A stretch of 64,000 nt of DNA from Haloarcula mannanilytica (lineage in GTDB: Archaea > Halobacteriota > Halobacteria > Halobacteriales > Haloarculaceae), in contig NZ_BIXZ01000001.1 of assembly GCF_005406125.1 (NCBI RefSeq), positions 682,001 to 746,000 on the forward strand. The letters are read 5' to 3'. Shown here one piece after another: positions 16,190 to 24,140 of the stretch. Position 1 is the first letter of the stretch; every line of letters starts with the position of its first letter. Made by a program: the position numbers and the translations under genes. The notes beneath the pieces were generated by a model. The model was given only the letters and a program-made list of their open reading frames with translations. It ran no database searches and was not told the origin of the DNA.

Positions 16190-16208
16190 AGTGCTGAGAT
16201 GCTGTGCT

Positions 16209-17168
16209 ATGCGACGCGTCATCATCGACACGGACACAGCGGGCGACGACACCCAAGCGATCTTGCTAGCCTGTCTCAGTGACCGGCTTGCTGTCGAGGC
16301 GGTCACAGTCGTTGCCGGGAACGTCCCTTTCGACCGGGAAGTCGAGAACGCGAAGTACACGCTCGGTCTCGCTGCTTCCCGCGACGTACCCGTCTACGAG
16401 GGCGCGAGACAGCCGCTTGCCAAGGAGTTCGAACACGCGACGTATATCCACGGCGAGGACGGCCTCGGCGGAGACCTGTTTCCCGACACCGACATCGAGT
16501 CGGCGGCAGGGTTCGGCCCTGACGAGATCATCGAGCGCTGTCGAGCGAACCCAGGGGAAATCACGCTGCTCTGTATCGGGCCGCTGACCAATCTGGCGCT
16601 GGCGTACGCCCGCGAGCCCGAGCTTCCAGACCTCGTCGATGAGGTGTGGGTGATGGGCGGGAACGTCAACTGTGAGGGGAACGTCACCCCCGCCGCGGAG
16701 TTCAATCTCTGGGTTGATCCTGACGCCGCCAAACGCGTGTTCGATGCCTTCGAGGTGACGCTCGTCGACTGGGGGCTGTGTCTCCGGGACGCGGTGTTCG
16801 GGCCATCGGAGTTCGAAACCGTCTCGGCCTTCGACACTGAACTGGCGTCGTTCTTCAAGTCGGTAACGGAGAAAGCCCGGGCGTTCAATAGCGACGGCCC
16901 CAACGATCCCGGATGGACGGCACTCCCGGACAGCGTCACTGCCGCGCTGCTGGCGTATCCGGAGCTTCGAGAGGACGTGTCGACGTATCACGTCGCGGTG
17001 GACGACCGTGAGGGCCTCACCCGCGGCTACACGAGCGTCGATGTCAACGGCGTGACCGACGGGGAGCCGAACACGCGCGTCGTGGAATCCGTCGACAGCG
17101 AGGCCTTCGAGTCGGTCATGTACTCGCTACTCCGGTCTCGGGACCCTGACGCCGGCCTGCCAGAGTAA
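16209..17168 (+). CDS. Inosine/uridine-preferring nucleoside hydrolase
   Basis: A 319-residue member of the IU-NH family, hydrolysing the N-glycosidic bond of ribonucleosides. The calcium-binding aspartate cluster DTDTAGDDTQA lies at residues 6-16. CIGPLTNLALAYA, VWVMGGNV and the later EFNLWVDPDAA match the rest of the active site. Full length for the family. The ATG at 16209 opens directly on the DTD motif and has a TATA-like box at leaderless distance. Likely a nucleoside salvage enzyme; base specificity cannot be read from sequence. Confidence 0.93.
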   Translation: MRRVIIDTDTAGDDTQAILLACLSDRLAVEAVTVVAGNVPFDREVENAKYTLGLAASRDVPVYEGARQPLAKEFEHATYIHGEDGLGGDLFPDTDIESAAGFGPDEIIERCRANPGEITLLCIGPLTNLALAYAREPELPDLVDEVWVMGGNVNCEGNVTPAAEFNLWVDPDAAKRVFDAFEVTLVDWGLCLRDAVFGPSEFETVSAFDTELASFFKSVTEKARAFNSDGPNDPGWTALPDSVTAALLAYPELREDVSTYHVAVDDREGLTRGYTSVDVNGVTDGEPNTRVVESVDSEAFESVMYSLLRSRDPDAGLPE

Positions 17169-17299
17169 GTGGGATGCCGGAGGCCTATCTGTGAACGGTG
17201 CCGCACCGCAGATTCCATTTTCCGGTGTGCTGTCATAGCCGTCCCTGCTGTCGAATGCTCTCCTTGGATTTTACTACCGATGGGTGTCATGTCCGGAGC

Positions 17300-18382
17300 A
17301 TGACGCTCACAGACCGTCTCGACCAGTACCTCCAGACAGCGAAATTGGAAGCCGTATGGTTCGCCCGACCGAACTCCTTCGCGTGGCTCACCGGCGGCGG
17401 TAACAACGTCGTCGACCGAGAAGGCGACATCGGCGTCGCCGCCGCGGGCTATGATGGCGACGAGATTCGAGTCGTCACCGACAACATCGAAGCGCAGCGG
17501 TTGCTCGACGAGGAACTCGACAGCGATGTGGCCGTGGAGACGTTCGACTGGCACGCGGAGTCGCTGGCTGACGCCGTGGCAGAAGCGAGTCCGACCCCTG
17601 CGGCGGCGGATTTCGACGTGGCTGGCTTCGAGTCGGTCGACGCCACACAGCTCCGCCAGCCCCTGACCGACGCACAGATCGAGCAGTACCGTGAACTCGG
17701 TCGGGACACAGCGGAAGCAGTCGAGACCGTCGCGCGGAACGTGGAGCCGTCACACACCGAACTCGACGTGACTGCGGGGCTGCGGCGGGAGCTCGAAAGC
17801 CGAGGCATCGCCACGCCGGTCGTCCTCGTCGGCAGCGCAGAGCGCGCGCAGTCCTACCGACACTACACGTCGACCGACGCCGAACTCGGCGACTACGCGC
17901 TCATGTCGGTGACCGCTCAGCGCAACGGCCTGCACGTCAGCACTACCCGCGCGGTCGCGTTCGATCCGCCGGAATGGTTCGGGGAGCGGACCCGCAAGGC
18001 CACCAGAGTCGAGACATCGGCGCTGGCCGCGACACAGGCGGTCGGCCAGGAGGGCGGCACAGCGGGTGACGTGTTCGCCGCCGTTCAGGACGCCTACGCC
18101 GAGGTCGGCTGGGAAGGCGAGTGGCAGAACCACCACCAGGGCGGCGCTGCGGGGTTCGCCGGCCGCGAGTGGATCGCCACGCCCGGCCACGAGGCCGAGA
18201 TCGTGCTGCCCCAGGGCTACGCCTGGAATCCGACTATCGCCGGCGCGAAGAGCGAGGACACACACCTCGTCACAGCTGAGGATGTCGAACTGCTGTCGAC
18301 GACTGGCGACTGGCCGACCGAGACGGTCGAGGCTGTCGGCTACGATCTCGAACTGCCGCGACACACGGTACTGGAACTGTAG
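17300..18382 (+). CDS. M24-fold (creatinase/aminopeptidase P) protein lacking most metal ligands
   Basis: A 360-residue protein with the N-terminal creatinase domain and the C-terminal pita-bread fold of M24 peptidases. Compared with aminopeptidase P, the two metal aspartates are replaced (the block reads AQRNGLHVSTTRAV), and the usual EPG glutamate is asparagine (AWNPTIAG). The histidine (NHHQGG) and the last glutamate (KSEDTHLV) remain. So a normal dinuclear metal site is unlikely. It may act like metal-free creatinase, bind a ligand only, or have an unknown reaction. The ATG at 17300 matches the domain start. Confidence 0.85.
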   Translation: MTLTDRLDQYLQTAKLEAVWFARPNSFAWLTGGGNNVVDREGDIGVAAAGYDGDEIRVVTDNIEAQRLLDEELDSDVAVETFDWHAESLADAVAEASPTPAAADFDVAGFESVDATQLRQPLTDAQIEQYRELGRDTAEAVETVARNVEPSHTELDVTAGLRRELESRGIATPVVLVGSAERAQSYRHYTSTDAELGDYALMSVTAQRNGLHVSTTRAVAFDPPEWFGERTRKATRVETSALAATQAVGQEGGTAGDVFAAVQDAYAEVGWEGEWQNHHQGGAAGFAGREWIATPGHEAEIVLPQGYAWNPTIAGAKSEDTHLVTAEDVELLSTTGDWPTETVEAVGYDLELPRHTVLEL

Positions 18383-18414
18383 CGACGCTGGAAACCGCTC
18401 CCAAGGCGTTTACA

Positions 18415-18435
18415 ACGGGTGTTGTATGAACCCGT
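18415..18435. promoter_or_regulatory. Inverted repeat before the glucosidase promoter
   Basis: ACGGGT (18415-18420) and ACCCGT (18430-18435) form an inverted repeat with a nine-base spacer, ending just before the TATA-like GCTTTAAGG. It is a candidate operator for sugar-dependent control; it does not match the TrmB motif I know. Confidence 0.35.
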
Positions 18436-18436
18436 A

Positions 18437-18445
18437 GCTTTAAGG
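18437..18445 (+). promoter_or_regulatory. TATA-like box for the first GH13 gene
   Basis: GCTTTAAGG 24-32 bases before ATG 18469; leaderless promoter geometry. Confidence 0.5.
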
Positions 18446-18468
18446 AAAACGTCAGGCTACCTCTGTGT

Positions 18469-20172
18469 ATGACCGCAGGACGCGCCTGGTGGAAGGAAGC
18501 GGTCGTCTACCAGATTTACCCACAGAGCTTCAACGACAGCGACGGCGACGGCGTCGGTGACCTCCAGGGTATCATCGAGCGACTGGACTACGTCGCCGAC
18601 CTCGGCGTCGATGTCATCTGGCTCAACCCCGTATATCAGTCACCGCAGGCTGACAACGGTTACGACATCAGCGACTACCGCGCCATCCACGAGGCGTACG
18701 GCACACTCGATGACTGGGAGGAACTGCTGGCGGAGATTCACGACCGTGACATGAGACTCGTCATGGACCTCGTGGTCAATCACACCTCCGACGAACACGA
18801 GTGGTTCCAGCGCTCACGCCGGGACGAGGACGGGTACCGCGACTACTACATCTGGCGCGAGGGCGACAGGGACGAGGACGGTAACCCTGTCCCCCCGAAC
18901 AACTGGACCAGCGGTTTCGGCGGCTCCGCGTGGACCTACGACGAGGAGGTGGGGGAGCAGTACCTCCACCTGTTCCACGAGAAGCAACCGGACCTGAACT
19001 GGGAAAATCCCGAGGTTCGGTCGGACATTTATGAGATGATTGAGTGGTGGCTGGAGAAGGGTATCGACGGTTTCCGGATGGACGTTATCAATCTCATCTC
19101 CAAGCCCGAAGGGCTCCCCGACGGCGACCCGGATTCAGGGTGGGTCGGCATCGAGCACTTCGCTGACGGCCCCCGGACACAGGAGTTCTTCGACGAGATG
19201 GCCGCCGAGACGTTCGACGACTACGACTCGATGACCGTCGGCGAGTGTGTCGACATCGACGTTGACACGGCCGGCGACTACGTCAGCGCTGACGGACCGC
19301 TGGACATGGTGTTTCACTTCGAACACATGCAACTCGACCAGCAGGACGGGTGGTGGTCAATCGAGGACTGGTCGCTGCCCGACCTGAAGGCGGTGATGGC
19401 CGAGTGGCAGACCGACCTCGACGGCTGGAACACGGTCTATCTGGGCAACCACGACCAGCCCCGAATCGTCTCCCGCTTCGGTGACGACGGGGACTACCGC
19501 GAGGAATCGGCGAAACTGCTGGCGACGCTCCTGCTCACACATCAGGGAACGCCGTTCCTGTTCCAGGGTGACGAAATCGGCATGACGAACTGTCCGTGGG
19601 AGTCCTTCGAGGAGATGCGAGACGCAGACGCGACGAACCGTGTCCGACTCGCTCTGGAATCGGGCGACATCGAGGACTACGACGAGGCCCGCGATGTCGT
19701 CGAGTTCCGTTCGCGTGACAACGCTCGGACGCCGATGCAGTGGGACGACTCGCAAAACGCCGGCTTCACCGACGGCGACCCCTGGATAAAAGTCAATCCG
19801 AACTACGAGGACATCAACGTCGCTGCGGCCGAAGCACGCGAGGACGGAATCCTGTCGTACTACCGTGACCTCATCGACCTGCGGAGTGACCTGGACGTAC
19901 TCGTCTACGGGGAGTACGAACTGCTACTCCCCGACCACGAGTCGGTGTACGCCTACCGGCGGACGCTCGATGACCCGGCGGTCGACGTGGACGACGTACT
20001 CGTCGTACTGAACGTTTCACCGGCAGAGACAAGCGTCTGTGTCCCGGTCGACGCCGACGCCTCGTTCCTGTTCGGGAACGAACTGGACGGATCGGACGAT
20101 GCCACGGACCACCACGAGGGCACCGACCTGCACCTGCGACCGTACGAGGCGCGTCTCTACGAACTCTCATAG
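18469..20172 (+). CDS. GH13 alpha-glucosidase, first of a tandem pair
   Basis: A 567-residue cytoplasmic GH13 enzyme of the oligo-1,6-glucosidase/alpha-glucosidase type. The nucleophile is D205 (GFRMDVIN), the acid/base E259 (MTVGEC) and the transition-state aspartate D329 (GNHDQPR). WWKEAVVYQIYPQSFND opens the barrel. No signal peptide. It hydrolyses terminal alpha-glucosidic bonds in maltose-, isomaltose- or sucrose-like substrates. The next gene is a close paralog four bases downstream, so the two share a transcript. The acid/base is followed by CVDID here but MPQLT in the paralog, hinting at different specificity. Confidence 0.94.
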   Translation: MTAGRAWWKEAVVYQIYPQSFNDSDGDGVGDLQGIIERLDYVADLGVDVIWLNPVYQSPQADNGYDISDYRAIHEAYGTLDDWEELLAEIHDRDMRLVMDLVVNHTSDEHEWFQRSRRDEDGYRDYYIWREGDRDEDGNPVPPNNWTSGFGGSAWTYDEEVGEQYLHLFHEKQPDLNWENPEVRSDIYEMIEWWLEKGIDGFRMDVINLISKPEGLPDGDPDSGWVGIEHFADGPRTQEFFDEMAAETFDDYDSMTVGECVDIDVDTAGDYVSADGPLDMVFHFEHMQLDQQDGWWSIEDWSLPDLKAVMAEWQTDLDGWNTVYLGNHDQPRIVSRFGDDGDYREESAKLLATLLLTHQGTPFLFQGDEIGMTNCPWESFEEMRDADATNRVRLALESGDIEDYDEARDVVEFRSRDNARTPMQWDDSQNAGFTDGDPWIKVNPNYEDINVAAAEAREDGILSYYRDLIDLRSDLDVLVYGEYELLLPDHESVYAYRRTLDDPAVDVDDVLVVLNVSPAETSVCVPVDADASFLFGNELDGSDDATDHHEGTDLHLRPYEARLYELS

Positions 20173-20176
20173 GACA

Positions 20177-21901
20177 ATGACGACAGTTCAGATGCTCTCC
20201 GACGACGAACTGAACAGAGCCTGGTGGAAGGAAGCGGTCGTCTACCAGATCTACCCCCGGAGTTTCAACGACAGCGACGGGGACGGTATCGGCGACCTAC
20301 GGGGGACCATCGAACGGCTGGACTACGTCGCCGACCTCGGCGTCGATGTCATCTGGCTCAATCCGGTGTACGACTCCCCCCAGAAGGACAACGGCTACGA
20401 CATCAGCGATTATCAGGCGATCTACGGCGAGTTCGGAACGATGGCCGACTGGGAAGCGCTCTTAGCGGAAGTCCACGACCGGGATATGCGACTGGTCATG
20501 GACCTCGTCGTCAACCACACCTCGGACCAGCACGAGTGGTTCCAGAAGTCCCGCCAGCGCGACCCGGAATACGAGGACTACTACATCTGGCGGGATGGCG
20601 GTACGGACGAGCACGGCAATCGAACGCCGCCGAACAACTGGGAGTCCTTTTTCGGTGGCTCCGCCTGGGAGTACGACGCTGAACGCGGCGAGTACTTCCT
20701 GCACCTGTACGACACCTCCCAGCCGGACCTGAACTGGCGCAACGACGCCGTTCGACGGGACATCTTCGACACCATCGAGTGGTGGCTGGAGAAGGGTATT
20801 GACGGCTTCCGGATGGACGTTATCAACCTCCTCTCGAAAGTCAAGGGGCTGCCCGACGGCGACCCCGACAGCGAGTGGATCGGGGCCGAGCATTTCATCG
20901 ATGGACCGGCGATGCTGTCGTATCTCGAAGCCATGGACGAGGAAGTGCTGTCGGACTACGACGTGATGACCGTCGGCGAGATGCCCCAACTGACCGTCGA
21001 GTCGGCCCGCGAGTACGCCGGCGCTGACGGCCCGCTGGACATGGCGTTTCACTTCCAGCACACGAAGCTGGACTACGACGACGGGGAGCGCTGGAGCGTC
21101 GGCGACTGGAGCCTGCCGGAGCTGAAACGTCTCACCGACCGCTGGCAGAACGGACTGGCGGCGGACGGCTGGAACACGCTCTACTGGGAGAACCACGACC
21201 AGCCCCGGAGTGTCTCCCGCTACGGCGACCCCGAGAACTACCGCCGAGAGTCGGCGAAGCTGCTGGGGACGTTCATCCTCACACTCCGCGGGACGCCCTA
21301 CATCTACCAGGGCCAGGAACTCGGGATGACCAACGCCGACTGGGAGACGATGGACGACCTCCGTGACGTGGACGCCATCAACCACGCGCGGGAACTGCTC
21401 GACCGGGACGGCGTCGAGGACTACGACGACGTGAAAGACATCGTCGGCTACCGGACCCGCGACAACGCCCGGACGCCGATGCAGTGGGACGACTCGCACA
21501 ACGCCGGCTTCACCGATGGCGATCCCTGGATTCAGGTCAATTCGAACTACGAGGCGGTCAACGCCGCCGACCAGCGAGCGGACGAGGACTCCGTTTACAG
21601 CTACTACCGACGGCTCATTCAGTTGCGCTCGGACCGCGACGTGCTGGTGTACGGTGATTACATGGGCCTGCTGCCCGACCACGAGAGCGTCTTCGCCTAC
21701 ACGCGGTCGCTTGCGACGGAAGACCGAACCGAGCGAATGCTCGTCGTCCTGCACTTCGACGGCGACACCGAGACCGTCGACCTCCCGGTCGACTACGTGG
21801 ACGCGACGCTGGTAGAGAGCAACTACGACCACGACGACGCGGACCCGGGGACGGTGACGCTGGCACCCTACGAGGCTCGCGTCTACGAGCTGTTCGACTG
21901 A
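20177..21901 (+). CDS. GH13 alpha-glucosidase, second of a tandem pair
   Basis: A 574-residue paralog of the preceding protein with the same fold. Nucleophile D214 (GFRMDVIN), acid/base E268 (TVGEMPQLT) and D341 (ENHDQPR) are intact. The start at ATG 20177 is preceded by AGGA and lies four bases after the previous stop, indicating translational coupling; a longer frame overlapping the first gene is rejected. Blocks such as the two around the nucleophile are nearly identical at the protein level, so the pair arose by tandem duplication, while the C-terminal domains have diverged more. Confidence 0.94.
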   Translation: MTTVQMLSDDELNRAWWKEAVVYQIYPRSFNDSDGDGIGDLRGTIERLDYVADLGVDVIWLNPVYDSPQKDNGYDISDYQAIYGEFGTMADWEALLAEVHDRDMRLVMDLVVNHTSDQHEWFQKSRQRDPEYEDYYIWRDGGTDEHGNRTPPNNWESFFGGSAWEYDAERGEYFLHLYDTSQPDLNWRNDAVRRDIFDTIEWWLEKGIDGFRMDVINLLSKVKGLPDGDPDSEWIGAEHFIDGPAMLSYLEAMDEEVLSDYDVMTVGEMPQLTVESAREYAGADGPLDMAFHFQHTKLDYDDGERWSVGDWSLPELKRLTDRWQNGLAADGWNTLYWENHDQPRSVSRYGDPENYRRESAKLLGTFILTLRGTPYIYQGQELGMTNADWETMDDLRDVDAINHARELLDRDGVEDYDDVKDIVGYRTRDNARTPMQWDDSHNAGFTDGDPWIQVNSNYEAVNAADQRADEDSVYSYYRRLIQLRSDRDVLVYGDYMGLLPDHESVFAYTRSLATEDRTERMLVVLHFDGDTETVDLPVDYVDATLVESNYDHDDADPGTVTLAPYEARVYELFD

Positions 21902-21979
21902 GTCTCCCTCGTCGGTCCGGGCTAGTCTCGTCCCCGAAAGAAGCACAGATTGAAGACGCGCCCGTCACCACCAGATCGT

Positions 21980-22750
21980 ATGTATCTTGCCGACGAGACT
22001 TGGCCGGACCTCGGCGAGTATTTCGAAACCGAGTCGCTGGCACTGGTCCCGCTCGGGTCGACCGAGCAACACGGACCGCATCTCCCGCTGGCGACGGACC
22101 ACCTCATCGGGGAAGCCTTTGCCCGTGAAGCCGCCGACAGGACTGGCTATCTCTGTACGCCGACTATCAACGTCGGGGTGAGCCCCCACCACAGACAGTT
22201 CAACGGGACGATGTGGGTCGACGCGCCGGTGTTTCGGGACTACGTCGAATCCTTCACCCGGAACCTGGCGTACCACGGCATCGACCGGGTCATCTACGTG
22301 AACGCCCACGGCGGCAACGTCGAACACCTCCGTGAGGTCGGCCGCCGACTCCGGGACGACGAAGTGCTGTACGCCATCGAGTGGATGTGGAACGAGAGCA
22401 TCCCGGAGCTCGTGGACGACCTCTTCGAGCAGAACGGGCCACACGGCGGCCCGAAAGAGACATCCATGATACAGCACCTGCGGTCCGAACTGGTTCACGG
22501 CGACCGCCTCGAAGACGCACGCGACGGCGGCGTCCCGAGCGTCGAGGCGGCGGACACGGAAAAGTTCGGCTCGCGGACCTTCTACGACGCCGCCGACAAC
22601 ACCGACAACGGCGTCCTTGGCGACCAGACCGACGCCTCGGCCGAGAAGGGCGCGGAGATGTTCGAGGCCGCGACCGAACAGCTCGTCAGGCTCTGTGAGT
22701 GGCTGGATGCCCAGGCATTCCAGGACCTGCTGCCGAAGAAACACGTCTAA
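21980..22750 (+). CDS. Creatininase-family amidohydrolase, possibly ArfB
   Basis: A 256-residue creatininase-fold protein. The metal-binding motif STEQHGPHLPLATD lies at residues 26-39 and YVNAHGGN near 110, with a further glutamate-containing block KETSMIQHLRSE. Relatives include creatininase, MftE and archaeal ArfB, the deformylase of an early step in riboflavin and F420 synthesis. ArfB is the more likely role in an F420-making archaeon, but motifs alone do not separate these. It is on the same strand as, but 78 bases from, the glucosidase pair. Confidence 0.85.
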   Translation: MYLADETWPDLGEYFETESLALVPLGSTEQHGPHLPLATDHLIGEAFAREAADRTGYLCTPTINVGVSPHHRQFNGTMWVDAPVFRDYVESFTRNLAYHGIDRVIYVNAHGGNVEHLREVGRRLRDDEVLYAIEWMWNESIPELVDDLFEQNGPHGGPKETSMIQHLRSELVHGDRLEDARDGGVPSVEAADTEKFGSRTFYDAADNTDNGVLGDQTDASAEKGAEMFEAATEQLVRLCEWLDAQAFQDLLPKKHV

Positions 22751-22854
22751 GACAGGACCGCTAGAGTGTGAGGATGGACCCGTTCGGCGGCGTCGTCACT
22801 CCCGTAGACCGTCCCGTGGGTTGGATTTTTGCGACAGGCCGGTGTAGGTGGGAT

Positions 22855-23019
22855 ATGGCCCTCCTCCTGTTCCCCGGCATGCCCGGAGCCATTGAACTGT
22901 TCATCCTCCTCATCATGATGGGAATATTTCTCATCGTCCCACTCGCGCTCATCGTCGCTGCGTACCTGTTCGGAAAGCGCCGCGGCAAAGCCGAAGCGAG
23001 CGAGTCGGCCGATTCCTGA
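22855..23019 (+). CDS. Small single-span membrane protein
   Basis: A 54-residue protein with a long hydrophobic segment (residues about 10-41, AIELFILLIMMGIFLIVPLA then LIVAAYLFG) and a basic then acidic tail (KRRGKAEASE). GGTGGG just before ATG 22855 resembles a ribosome-binding site. Very short hydrophobic proteins of this layout are common in haloarchaeal genomes. The function is unknown. Confidence 0.7.
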   Translation: MALLLFPGMPGAIELFILLIMMGIFLIVPLALIVAAYLFGKRRGKAEASESADS

Positions 23020-23078
23020 CAAACCGACAGACGGCGGCCAATCGGTCCGTTCCGGCGCTCTCGACCGGAATCGACTCG

Positions 23079-23084
23079 TTTATC
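23079..23084 (+). promoter_or_regulatory. TATA-like box for a 54-residue leaderless gene
   Basis: TTTATC 25-30 bases before GTG 23109; leaderless promoter geometry. Confidence 0.45.
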
Positions 23085-23108
23085 GGTCCCACTCTATGAG
23101 AGGTAGGT

Positions 23109-23273
23109 GTGTCCCCACCGCGTCCCCATCCGGAGTCGCTGCGTAGCCGAGCGTTCGAAATAACGGTCGACGACGGACGAGAGACGTTCAACGCGCTCAG
23201 CATCGAACACGCCGACTGCGAGACGGAGTGGCTGATGTCTGACACCGTCTACGCGCTTGAAAACATGCGATAA
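23109..23273 (+). CDS. Small haloarchaeal protein, GTG start
   Basis: A 54-residue acidic protein starting at GTG 23109, the first start codon after an in-frame stop at 23097, with a TATA-like box at leaderless distance. The C-terminal half (FNALSIEHADCETEWLMSDT, VYALENMR) has the aromatic-then-Leu-Glu-x-x-Arg ending seen in a class of haloarchaeal micro-proteins of unknown function (DUF7511-like, from memory). The promoter fit and codon composition support a real gene. Confidence 0.65.
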   Translation: MSPPRPHPESLRSRAFEITVDDGRETFNALSIEHADCETEWLMSDTVYALENMR

Positions 23274-23349
23274 CGTTCCCGGTCGTACGCACCTTTTTCG
23301 GCGGCACGATAGCGAACTGAACCAGTAGCCACGGGCGGTCCCGCCCGAG

Positions 23350-23547
23350 TCATTCCGCGGTGAACCGCCGCCAGACTGGCATGAAAACGGCGTAGAACGA
23401 GCCAAAGAACAGGACGACAGCCGCGATAGCTAACTCCAGGCCGTCGACGCCGAGTACGTCGTACAGAAACCGGAGAACAATCACAACCCCGATACCCCAG
23501 ATAGCGAACGCAGTTGTCTCTTTCCAGGAGAGACCGCGACGGAACAT
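23350..23547 (-). CDS. Small two-helix membrane protein
   Basis: From ATG 23547 it is 65 residues with two hydrophobic helices (AFAIWGIGVVIVLRFLYDVL and LELAIAAVVLFFGSFYAVFM) and basic ends (MFRRGLSWK, WRRFTAE). The longer open frame adds 32 residues without conserved character and is rejected. The function is unknown. It is convergent with the preceding small gene. Confidence 0.65.
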   Translation of the reverse strand: MFRRGLSWKETTAFAIWGIGVVIVLRFLYDVLGVDGLELAIAAVVLFFGSFYAVFMPVWRRFTAE

Positions 23548-23695
23548 GAATCCATGTCCGTAACAGCCGGTATCAAACCCAGCGATTGACACTCGATAAA
23601 ATATCGCAGGGACGCCGCGGTAGCGAACCGGCCACGGCGTCAAATCGCCCGCGGCGGACGCAGGTCATGTGGCGCACGTGGCGGGACCTAACTCG

Positions 23696-23983
23696 TCACT
23701 CGGTCGGGATTGGACCGGTCCCGATGACATCCCGGACCGCGCTCTCGAACTCCTGACGGTCGGCGAAGTACGGCACGTCAACGTCTTCAAGCACCGTTGC
23801 GAGTTCCTGTGGGCCGTCCGGCGTGCGGATCATCGTGTTGCCCTCGCGGTCGACGATGGTGCTGTGTTCAATGCCCCAGGTGAGCCGCGCCGAGACGCGG
23901 GCCAGCGGCGCACCGGTAACGTCGGAGCCGTCGCCGAGTTCAACAGCCGGCTCGTCCGCGTCTTCGCTTTCGTCGTCGCTCAT
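23696..23983 (-). CDS. DUF5789-like haloarchaeal protein
   Basis: A 95-residue acidic cytoplasmic protein. The blocks DVTGAPLARVSARLTWGIEH, IRTPDGPQELATVL and DRQEFESAVRDVIGTGPIPT match the style of the DUF5789 family, widespread in haloarchaea and without known function. The N-terminal 20 residues are a low-complexity acidic tail. Divergent from the next membrane protein gene. Confidence 0.8.
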   Translation of the reverse strand: MSDDESEDADEPAVELGDGSDVTGAPLARVSARLTWGIEHSTIVDREGNTMIRTPDGPQELATVLEDVDVPYFADRQEFESAVRDVIGTGPIPTE

Positions 23984-24111
23984 ACTCGAACTGTGCCCGC
24001 GGGTCCGATTAGTGCTTTCGGAACGACTCGCGTGGCAGCGGCGTCACGACACCGAGCCTGTCCGCGCTTCTGCTCGCGCGTGCCCGCGTCACGCGTCTGT
24101 CTGACGGGTAG

Positions 24112-24118
24112 TTTTATC
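24112..24118 (+). promoter_or_regulatory. TATA-like box for the 24141 gene
   Basis: TTTTATC 23-29 bases before ATG 24141; leaderless promoter geometry. Confidence 0.45.
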
Positions 24119-24140
24119 GGATGTAACGGTAGTATAGAGC

